From Adiantum capillus-veneris (lineage: Eukaryota > Streptophyta > Polypodiopsida > Polypodiales > Pteridaceae), in the NCBI GenBank assembly GCA_014529385.2, contig CM043944.1, positions 60,399,268 to 60,463,267 of the forward strand: a stretch of DNA of 64,000 nt, in the 5' to 3' direction. The notes below the pieces were generated by a model. It was not told the origin of the DNA, ran no database searches, and saw only the letters and a list, made by a program, of their open reading frames with translations. Each line of letters begins with the position of its first letter. The stretch's first letter is position 1. Of the stretch, positions 44,871 through 54,166 are shown one piece after another. Made by a program: the position numbers and the translations under genes.

Positions 44871-45570
44871 CTAATCATCAACAGGTATCAAGCCAGATTT
44901 GGTTAAAACATGATAGCCAACATTATGGGCTCCATTCAAACAAAGGCTTAAATCCCATATTTTAGGTCTATCTAAGGGTTTGGAGAATTTTCCACTGGCA
45001 AGATGTTTGTTTACATTTTGCAAAAAAATGTGCTTGAGAACCTCAGAGGGCTCTAGAATACATGCAACCAAGCGTCTAAGAATATATGAGAGACTATATA
45101 TATCAGATGCTTTGGTGAAATGAGGAGGATTGGTGCTAATATTTTTAGGGGTAGCCCATGGAAAATCTCGCTCAAATTGAGCTCTAGTTTGAGGGGTGAG
45201 ATTTGGTAGCTTGGGAAATGTTGCCAAAGTGTTTGATGGTGTACTTTGTCCCCATTCCGTAATTCCAGCATCCACTCCTTGCTCGCCAAGTTGAAGATCA
45301 TTGTGAATGAAGTCATGACTATGTACAAATTTCATCGTCTGCAGAAGAGCATTGTAGATCAGCAAAATGTTGTCTATGAACTATTGTACAATTCTAGCTG
45401 TGTGTTGAAACTCTTTGATTACGGGCTTGCTTCCATCATGATGAGATGCCTGAATCCACTCCTCAAGAGGACCTCCATTTCAAAGCTTGAAGATCAACAT
45501 AGGCCTTTTGCTATAATGAACAAGAGCACGTGGAAATATCATGCCACGATGCTGAAAAGTAGTATTAGTT
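44871..45570 (-). pseudogene. Protein kinase-like pseudogene
   Basis: Read on the minus strand from about 45,570. FQHRG...IFPRALVHYSKRPMLIFKL resembles the N-lobe/hinge, then NGGPLEEWI, FVHSHDFIHNDLQL (HRD-type loop with the catalytic Asp kept), ITEWGQS in place of DFG, FPWATPK in place of W-x-A-P-E, and TKASDIYSLSYIL, the helix-F motif. In-frame stops occur at FKL-stop (about 45,455) and VQ-stop (about 45,370). The DFG Asp is Glu, so even the parent may have been a pseudokinase. I cannot name the family. Confidence 0.7.
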
Positions 45571-46200
45571 GCTTCCTTAGCACAATTTGTAATGTCAACT
45601 TGCTTCTTATCTGGTCCTTGTAGATCTTTTCCGCATAGATAGGATCTTTGAAGAGAGTATGGGCCACTGAAACTTGTTTCACATTTGCAAAACGTCTTTC
45701 ACCTAATTGGGGTGCTTGCAAGTGAAAGATAGAATGTTCCCCAAGTAAGTGTAGTACATGAGGACATGTAGTATCATCCAAGTTTAAAGCTAAGGGCTCA
45801 GTACCTGAAGGAGGAGGCACATTCTCTTCTGTCCTGGGACATTTTGAAGAGCCTTTGACCTTATCCTTGCTCTTCAATTTTGAATGTAGACGTGCCACAA
45901 GCTGCATTCTCTCTCTTTGATTCCAAGTTTGGCTTTGATTTCTGGATGAACCATACTCTCAAAGCTTCTAGTGACTTGGCTTAATAATTTCTTTACAGTG
46001 TTATGCCTTACTCCATTAGTGCACAGAGCTGGGTCAAATGACACAGGGAATGCACTGCATAGTTTTAGCAAACACTATTCCACAAGTTCAATTATGAAAT
46101 CATTAAACTTTGCATGCAATTGGATCAAATTCTCGACGCAAATGATCGTTTGAAGCTCCATAGAGAGACAAAACTAGAGCATCACAATGATTTTGCAATG
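45571..46200 (-). pseudogene. Possible N-terminal part of the kinase-like gene
   Basis: Minus-strand frames 45,874-46,071 and 45,539-45,907 follow one another upstream of the kinase remains. They encode basic and hydrophobic stretches (ESMVHPEIKAKLGIKERE, RRFANVKQVSVAHTLF, AEKIYKDQIRSKL). No domain is recognised. Their orientation and adjacency suggest that they belong to the same broken gene. Confidence 0.3.
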
Positions 46201-46321
46201 CTGATGCTTTAATTTTGTCTCTACCATGATTGAAGCCTGAAAATACATGAAGCATATATAATTAAGGCAAATCTAGAACATATATAATTTGACATATATG
46301 ATTGTAAATAGTTCTAAACAA

Positions 46322-46456
46322 AAACATTTCATGGACAATAATAACAACCAGTATAACGAAAGACCTAAACATTTCATGGACGATAATAACAACCGGTATA
46401 ACGAAAGACCTAAACATTTCATGGACAATAGTAACAACCAATAACAAAAGACCTAA
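46322..46456. repeat. 45-bp tandem repeat, three copies
   Basis: ACATTTCATGGAC(A/G)ATA followed by (A/G)TAACAACC and ATAACGAAAGACCTAA recurs with a 45-bp period (third copy slightly shortened). It leads directly into the next array. Confidence 0.9.
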
Positions 46457-46459
46457 ACA

Positions 46460-47205
46460 TATATAGTTCCTCCCTGCAGTGGGACGTGGTGGTCAGCAAC
46501 CACAGACAAAAAAAGAGTATAATACCAATCTCCTTGCACAGTGCGATGTGGAAGTCAGCAACTATCAGAGACGAAGGAATAATAATACCTAGCCCCTCTC
46601 TATAGCGCAACATGGTGGTCAAAAATAGCTAGAGATGAGAAAATTATTAAATCCGATCAACTTGTAGTGTGACGCGATGGTCAGCAGCACTAAGGATCGA
46701 AGGATGTAAACTATGTATTCCCTCCCTGTAGTGCGACACAGTGGTCAGCAACAACCAGAGATGAAGAATCTATTAAATCCAATCTTCTTGCAATGCGACA
46801 TGATGGTCAGCAACAACCAAGAACAATGGATTTAGAAACCCTAAACCCCTCCGTACACTGTGATATGGTGGTCAGCAACAATTAGAGACGAGGAATCTAT
46901 TAAATCCAATCTTCTTGCGATGCGACGCGATGGTCAGCAATAGTCAAGAACGAAGGATTTGACATCTCTAAAACCCTCCTTGCAGAGCCACATGGTAGTC
47001 AGCAATAGGCAAAGGTGAGGAATATTTTAAATCCAATCTTCTTGCAGTGCGACGTGATGGTCATCAGCAATCAAGAACGAAGGATTTGAAAATCCTAACT
47101 TTTCCCTACAGTGCGACACTGTGGTCAGCAAAACAGACAAAGATAGAGAATCTATTTTATTAAATTTGATCTTCTAGTAATGTGACACAATGGTCAATAA
47201 CAAAC
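46460..47205. repeat. Satellite-like array, about 12 monomers of ~62 bp in A/B alternation
   Basis: Each monomer has a core like GTGCGACGTGGTGGTCAGCAA. A-type monomers continue CAACCAGAGACGAGGAATCT then ATTAAATCCAATCTTCTT. B-type monomers continue (C)AAGAACGAAGGATTTGA then AACCCTAAACCCCTCC. The A-B dimer of about 127 bp is the repeating unit for most of the array. No open frame survives. Confidence 0.85.
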
Positions 47206-48637
47206 TAGGAAGAAAAGATGCAAGATTCATTGCAATATGCACCTGGAAGCCTGCTAATTTAGCAAATTAGTATGCAACGAGGCATGCTTAGAACTGCTCT
47301 TACATTTAGTGCTCCACTTTGCGTGCTTTTTAAAGCTATAAACTTATCTCTGAATATGTTATCACCATCTGTGAAGAATAAAATGTTTCCAAATGTCTTC
47401 AAAGATGTAAAAAATTTTAATTTTTAGAGTAGGAAACATTCTTTTTTGACTTCCAAGCATTCCATGCTGCTTATGGATATTATTTATTTAGGTGGTGCAT
47501 GTGCCAATGTGTATGATAGTTTATTATTTCCCTATATTAGAAATCTCTTACAGAATATAAGAGGTAATGCTCCTAATTTAGATTGCAAACCATAACATAC
47601 TTGAATCCGTAAAAAATTATATCCATTGAAATCAATTTTTTATGCGGTTTCAAATACGGTCTATGAGTTATTTATTCAATGTATTGAAGACAAGCGTCAT
47701 AAAAAATGGAAAGGCTACAATATCCAATGAAAGGTAATTGTAAAATTTGTGTTATTTGTAGTCCATAGAGGGTTCCTTTTATCAAAAACTAACACCTCCA
47801 GATTGGGGGGTTTCTGAAGAACAATGATTTGATTGTGGCCAACTCTGATTGTGCCAAAGGTGTGGATTTTATTGAAAAACAAAAATAAAAGATAAATCAA
47901 TTTGGGTATAGCCAATGTGTGGCTTTTAATGGAAAACACCACATGTTGTCAAGAAGATGCTATCAATAGAGTTGATATTGTTGTTGTTGTATCATTAATC
48001 CTCCCTAAGATATGTGGTTGCATGAATATTACCATGAAAATATAATCAATAGTGTGTGTTTATCTTTGGGTGTGGGGTGTATGTATGATCATTACTAGTG
48101 ACATAGTGTTATGTGTGTCTGTGTGTGTGGCCCTCGCGCATCCCTGAGGAAAGGTACACTTGTTGGAGGATAGGTCACCAAGTGGACCTGTCCCCCACCT
48201 ATTTTATATCCTAGGGTGTTGATGTCATACCTAATGCCAAGAAACTTCTTTGTTTCAATGAATTTGGTTATACATGTAGAAATTTGTTCCCCTGTGGGAT
48301 GCATGTCTAACCTCTCCATCCTATCTTATTGCAATATTAGCGAGAACCACGATTGATTTGTCAAACCATGGGACAAAGATGACTTGACTAGTGCATAGAG
48401 GCTACAAGAGGTTGTCAATCTCTCGGAAAACTACTAACAACTTGCATCTAACTCAATCTACACTCAAGTGATTGAAATCACCAAAAGCCAATCGCTCATT
48501 GGCAAGCAAATCACAACCGTTACAGCATCAAACGGCATCCAAATGTAATGAAACTTCTAGGACAAGTTTATAAGACCTAAGCACACATGCTTAAGGTCTC
48601 AAACCCCACTTTAGGTCAGGTTTCAAAATCACGATTA
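47206..48637. other. No gene recognised; right part probably retroelement leader
   Basis: AT-rich. A 74-codon minus-strand frame at 48,095-48,319 has no known domain. From about 48,340 rightwards the sequence appears to be continuous with 49,987-50,123, interrupted only by the second TTAA transposon. It would then be the leader of a minus-strand element that starts at the 50,153 LTR. Confidence 0.4.
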
Positions 48638-49986
48638 TTAACACTAGAATGGTAACCTAACAAGACATAAAAGTGTCTTTTCAGGGTTTTGGGAAAAATT
48701 TCCAAAACCATAGTAGATCCACTCATTTTGAAAAATCCTTTCATGAGCTTATAGTTCAATAACTACTACATATGGAAAAAATGAGAAACTTGTAATTTTT
48801 CTCATCCCTTGGTCACTACAAGCCTCCAAAGTTGATGGACCAGTGCATTTTGCCCAAAACATCAATTTCTTACGGTTGATTGCATATAAATAAGAGTGGA
48901 GATTTTTGTAGGACATGAGATAAAATGCCCCGTTAACTTCAATGGGTTGGTGACCAAAACATATGGTTGCTTTTACCTCACTAATTTTTTTTTGGGCAGA
49001 AAAAATAGGTACAAAAAAGTTGCATTTTTGCCATTCTGCGGACCTATCATCAAAGTTTCTATAGTCACGCTCAATACAGATACTATATACATGTTTTCTT
49101 AGTTCCCTTTGAGCCTCTGGATTCAAAAGGAGCCATGGAGCATGTCAAAAGGATAATGGATCTCTTACAATTGGAACCTTGGGGGCAATGATAAAGTGCT
49201 AAATACAGCAAACATGAAAAAACTGGGTTTAGCATTATGACCTCTAGAAACCCATAGAAACTACTCAATATCTAGCCAAGTTTGTAGGCGATGATTAGAT
49301 ATGGTTACTACCTACAAAATACACACAATTGGTCTAAGAAACTAGCAATATTGAGAAAGTTATACTTGCTACTCTAAAATGTATCGTATTCTTCAGCAAT
49401 CAAAAAACTCAACCATCATCATATACTATGCTATATAGCATATTAGGTCCCCCAAAACTCAAGGAAGATTATCTTTATGTTATACATTACACTTACACAA
49501 TCAAAAATTGCATTTGGATATCAAGAAAGCCACCAAAAAAATCCTAAAAGTGCTAATTTTGGCCAAAAAACAGAATTATTCAATTCTTGTAAATTGGTCA
49601 TAACTTTCAATTTTAACACTTAGCTCTCCCTACAAGCATCAAAACATGTTGAGAACTATGAAGGCCTAACCTCTAGCCATCTAAACCTCACAAACATGAA
49701 GTTTAGAGTGGTATAGTTGCCAAAAATTGAAAAAAAGCCAAAAATAGGACCCGTTTTTTCACACAGTTTCGGTTCAAAAATGTTGTGCAAGAGTAAGGTT
49801 AATGGTGAGATCGATACTCAAAAAAAAAACCTAAGTTTTTTTCAGCTCATGAGGCAATTTTGTGGATATATAGCACCTAGAAATTCATTTTCATACTCTT
49901 CAAATAATTCAAGCAAAATGGTCACTTACAAGGGACACAAAAGTGTCCAAGGACATAAAAGTGTCATGTTACCATTCTAGTGTTAA
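48638..49986. mobile_element. TTAA-flanked DNA transposon, copy 2 (non-autonomous, piggyBac-like)
   Basis: The body 48,642-49,982 (1341 bp) has the same perfect 15-bp inverted ends CACTAGAATGGTAAC and GGACA(T/C)AAAAGTGTCC subterminal repeats as copy 1. TTAA lies on both sides (48,638-48,641 and 49,983-49,986). By eye the two bodies are about 96-97% identical over their length, with small indels, so they descend from a recent common source. This copy entered a TTAA that is part of a degenerate TAATCGTGATT palindrome-like motif. Confidence 0.88.
48749..49126 (-). CDS. Unrecognised 125-codon frame within TTAA transposon copy 2
   Basis: The longest open frame of the transposon. It starts MNPEAQRELRKHVYSICIER and ends FFPYVVVIEL. 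There is no DDE/DDD triad or Cys-rich finger, so it is not a visible piggyBac transposase. The frame is interrupted in copy 1. Confidence 0.25.
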   Translation of the reverse strand: MNPEAQRELRKHVYSICIERDYRNFDDRSAEWQKCNFFVPIFSAQKKISEVKATICFGHQPIEVNGAFYLMSYKNLHSYLYAINRKKLMFWAKCTGPSTLEACSDQGMRKITSFSFFPYVVVIEL

Positions 49987-50123
49987 CAGTAGTGGATTTT
50001 TGACCTAGTCGTTTTCGACTTAGAATGCATCTAAATGCTTAGCAATGATGCCCCAATACCCCGCCTATGCTTAGTTTTCAATTTAAAAGTGTAAATTCCT
50101 AGTTATGATGAAATTAGGCCGCG

Positions 50124-50138
50124 GGTCGGTGACGCCAA
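50124..50138 (-). other. Primer-binding-site-like sequence
   Basis: On the minus strand TGGCGTCACCGACCC, 14 bases beyond the LTR end ...CATTCACA. It has the TGGCG start typical of Gypsy primer sites and the same TT(A/C)TTT lead-in seen after the Tat-Gypsy LTR. Confidence 0.5.
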
Positions 50139-50152
50139 AAGCTACGAAATAA

Positions 50153-50558
50153 TGTGAATGGCTTACATCAATGCGTAGAGCTTTTACCTGCGGTTGCAAT
50201 GCAACAAAAACAATCGCAATGTGACAACCGGAGAGGGAGTAGGAAGCGGGAGAAGGAGAGAAGTGAGCGCCATTAGCTCACACTATGTATTTCTTATCCA
50301 AAAACTTATAAAAAACTTACAAAAATTGGCTTTTATACCTTTCCCAAGGTTTTTGGTTGGTCAAAACTAATAATCTGGAGTTTTGCCAAATCTGGGAAAT
50401 GACTGGTTAATACAATCTGGAAGCTTGTCGCCCCGGCTCATTAATTACAAGGTTTATCCGAGAAAATAGGAGATACAATATTCCCAATTCATCAAAATAA
50501 TAAATGTTTTACAAGAAGAACTCCGAAAAATGGTATCCGTGTTAGCTTGCTGCTAACA
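50153..50558 (-). mobile_element. LTR of the right-hand Gypsy (406 bp)
   Basis: On the minus strand it runs from TGTTAGCAGCAAGC to ...AGCCATTCACA, with TG...CA ends. A polypurine tract precedes it (50,559-50,571, AAGGAGGGGGGAA on the minus strand). GGTATAAAAGCC (plus 50,328-50,339) is a TATA box about 180 bp from the LTR end. A primer-like site follows, so internal sequence seems to lie on both sides. Confidence 0.7.
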
Positions 50559-50571
50559 TTCCCCCCTCCTT
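50559..50571 (-). other. Polypurine tract
   Basis: Minus strand AAGGAGGGGGGAA directly before the LTR, a strong plus-strand priming signal. Confidence 0.85.
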
Positions 50572-50639
50572 GCCTGTGTCATCCCTTGACACAGATTTAT
50601 GGGCTGAAATAGTCTTCAGGTTGGCGGCTGGCGAGGCGG

Positions 50640-53600
50640 TATTTAAGCGCGTCTAGTGCCTTCTGATATCTGATTCTTCATTCTTTGTCGGGCACTTGCA
50701 GAAATTGCATTGTTACTTGATTCTTCAGCTCCACCGCTGAGTAGCTTACAAATCTGGATGTTAGGTTGCTTATCACTAACGCAAATATCTTCGTCAGCCA
50801 GGTGAAGAATCCAGTGTAGAAAGCTTCTTCAAAGGCTGGCATATTATTCAATGGCAGGAACATGCATCTGGCATAGAATCCATAAAGGACATCTTCTGAA
50901 GGTTGCCCACTCAGATCGTAGTATAAGCCTTTGTTTCCTTCCAAGAATGATAGCCTTTGTATACATGTTAGCAACATTTTGCACATTTTAAATACAACAT
51001 GGCACAGGAGAGATCTTGCAGACTCTTGAAGAAAGACATGGTGCCCATTAGGGTTTTCACCATTTATTCCTCCATCACTTGGCCTCTCTTTGGAGCTCGT
51101 AGCCTGGGAAAATTGAGCCAAGTTGGCCTCTTCTTTTGTAGTGCTTCATGCACTTGCCATGTCCTTACTCTGGGTACAGGATAGAATGTTGGATCTCTTT
51201 GTAGGGCTGCAGGTGCTCTTGTGAACAGAATCACGTATCTTGGATTCTTGTTCAACCAGCTTAATCTCCACTTTGGGTGGTCTTTGTCTGCGCCATCTTC
51301 TTGCATATCCTTGTACAACCTTTCTTTTACCTGTAATAGTTCTACTTTGATGAGAGGGTACGACAGGAATTTTTGGTGACATTGAGCGTTGATCTAATTG
51401 GAAGCGAGTCGAGTGACGTTGACAGAGTGTAAAAATCTCAACTCTCAATCCATAGCGGCCTTCCACTACTCATCCACCTCTAAGGTGATCTTCTCCTTCA
51501 ATGCGTCTTCTTCAGCTTTTGACAGCTGGACCATTGGCACTGTGTCTGCATCTGGGATGTGAAGCTGAAAATCTTCATCACCACTTGGCTCTACTGTGGA
51601 CTGCGTCTCAAACTCAGAAAAAGAGACCGAGGGTATGTCTATCTGTGGCGGCTCTGAAGTGCTTGCCTCTTCCTACGTGTCTGGTTTTCCATCTCTGAGG
51701 AGTTGATTCATTCGCTTGAGTTTTGCTATCTCCTTTAGAAGCTCCTCTTGTCTTTAACCCGCATCAGTGCCAGGTCCCTCTGATGTGATTGTTTGAGCTT
51801 TAATTCCAATTCTAGGTCTTTGTTTTTCTTTTTAAGTGCCTTATAGACTTCGTCAGTTCCTTTGATCAAGGCCACGGCTGGGTTTTCTCTGATTTTCCGT
51901 TAAAAAATGGCCTGATCATTGATCCTCTGTTTAGAATATTGCAGAGAAGCATTGGCAACTTTTAACTGCACCTGAATTTTTTGAGCTGACAGAGAGGTCG
52001 TAAGAAGTTCATTTGTAACTTCTGTCAAATGCACGTCTTTTGCTTTGCAGGCATCAGATAATTTGGTGAGTAGATCACCTAAATCCTCCATTTCTTTTTG
52101 TTGTTTATCTCTGGCTATCTGATGCTGTTCCGCTCTACCTTCAACACTTGCAACTGCCTTTGGAGATCAGTGATGAGAGTCATCTTGTCTTCTAGCTCTC
52201 CTTGAAGAACCTTGATCACCATTTCCAGTTCCTTCGCCTTTGTGCTACGGTTTAAAGGTGTTGAACGGAGTCTCTCCGTCATTTCTTGCATATGTCGTGC
52301 ATATTCATTGACCTATACTATTACTTCATTGTTTTTCTGCCACTCCTCATGTCGTGCCATCTGAGATGTGCTTGCAACCTCATGTGTTGCTTCTTGCTAC
52401 GTCGTAGCTACTGTGGTTCTTGTGTGGAGATTAATGGTCAGTCTTCTTCTTGGCCATCCTGAGGCTTTGATGCCTTGGCAGTTTCTGGCTGAGTAGAAGT
52501 GGAGGGTGTTGTCTCAACCCTTGCAGTCTCTTCATGTGACGGCCTTTCTTCTTTCTCTAGCTCAGTTTCTTTCTCATGTGCCGTGGTAGGCTCTTTTTCT
52601 GCATCTGCTTTCTTATTAGTCTCTTGTTCAGGTCTACTTGCATGTTGCTCTTCTGGCTTTTGAGTCTCTTCATCTGCCTTCTCCTATTTCGGCTCGGCTT
52701 TTTTTTTTTTTTTTTTTGACGGGGTGGTCAGCCTCTTGTGCAGATTCTGTTTGTTGGGTGGACTCTGAATCTTTCTCTTTCTCAGGCTCTGCTTCTTCTT
52801 TGGTGTCTTTGCCTGCACAGGTGATGGTGGTGAGCTAGGCATGGGATGGTCTTGTTGTTCTGGAGGCGGTGAGGTGGGTCGGGGAGATCCATGACTTTGC
52901 TCTTGGCGAGCCGTCTCCTCGGTTTGCCTTTCCTCTTCCGCTTCCTTGGCTTTCTTTGCAGCTTCTTCTGCCTCTTTTAGCTTTAGGGCTTCAGCCTCTG
53001 GGTACATTCTTTCTAAATATTCTGTTGGATCATCCGCCTCCTGTCTTGTATGATGCTTTGCTTGAGGGCCTTTAATTCCTGCAGGTACCCACTTTTCTGG
53101 GTCCTTCCCTTGTGCTTGCCTATTGTGTTGGTAAGCCTGTTTCTCTCTTTCAAATCGCGCTTGCTTTTGAGCTGGCTCTTCCTGGTGTGCGGCCACAGAT
53201 TTTCTTTTCATCTCTTCTCTCTGAGCTCTCTTTTCTTCGTTGTCAAAGCTCTCATTGCTGTGCCGTTTCGGCAAGCTGTATCATCAGATTTATGTGATCT
53301 TTTACCTGACCTTCGAGCTCGTGGAGATGGTTGTGCTACCAAGATCCATGTATTCTGATCAGGGACAGGTGGTAGGTTGTCGGCCATGCCGATGGCATGA
53401 TGTGCTATTCTAGTCAACACCTCTAGTGCACCCAAGTACGTGATTTTTCCTTCCTTCTTGGTGCCCTTCAAGGTTTTCAAGACATACTGCACGTGGTCCA
53501 CTGGTTGCCTGGTCATCGACTTGAGAACCTGAGTGAAGGTGGTGGCCACGGCGTGATTTGGTGTAGTATACCTTGGTGGCCTTTTTGCCAGAAAATGGAA

Positions 53601-54166
53601 GTGTTGATGGTAGAAACGGACTGGCTCTTCCACTTGTTTGTGGATAAGATTGGCGAATGTAGCAGCGGTTCTCTCTTTGGTAGATGTGCCTGCGGTTTTC
53701 CTGCTCTTGTTCGCATGGTTATTCCTTCACTGGGCAGTCTGAGTGCCTCTGCCACTATCTCTTTTTTGATCACTACCTCGACCTTGTTCCCTTGGGTGTC
53801 TGATATCTGTGCGGTTCCATCTTCTTTGATGGTGGATAGAATCTCGTAAGCTTTTTGAAAGTCCACTCCGCAAGGCTCTTGTTCGTAGAAATGCCTAAGC
53901 CCCAACCTGCGGGTATCCTCTTTTGTCTCTGGCTCGGCAGCTACATCATAGACCTCTTTGGGCAGGAGTTGCAACTCCACCTGATGCCCCTCTTCACTCT
54001 TGAACCTTCCAGAGAAGACCGTAGTGTGGTGCTCTTCCAGTTGTTCTCTAGAAAGGTAGGATACCTTTGCCGCTTTGACTGACTCGAGGTCTAGTTGATA
54101 CGCAGGTAGTTCTTGTAGTTTCTCTTTCTGGTTTAGCTTCTTCTTGGCCCTCTCCGTTGCTTGCAT
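50640..54166 (-). pseudogene. Accessory reading frame between pol and 3' LTR, decayed
   Basis: Minus-strand coding traces in changing frames cover about 3.5 kb. The first part, from ATG 54,166, has an N-terminal Lys/Glu-rich segment, FYEQEPCGVDFQKAYEIL and VVIKKEIVAEALRLPSEG, and continues in another frame as a globular stretch (RFYHQHFHFLAKRPPRY, ALEVLTRIAHHAIGM, 53,270-53,640). Next is a long Lys/Glu/Ala coiled-coil stretch (EALKLKEAEEAAKKAKEAEE), Pro/Ser/Lys-rich linkers, an Arg-rich zone (51,150-51,466) and a more hydrophobic end (FYTGFFTWLTKIFALVISNL, 50,678-51,121). At least two clean frame changes (near 53,620 and 53,260) and many stops in 51.5-52.6 kb are visible. I do not recognise the family. 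By position it corresponds to the third (env-like) ORF of some large plant Gypsy elements, but no signal peptide or clear membrane anchor is seen. Confidence 0.55.
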
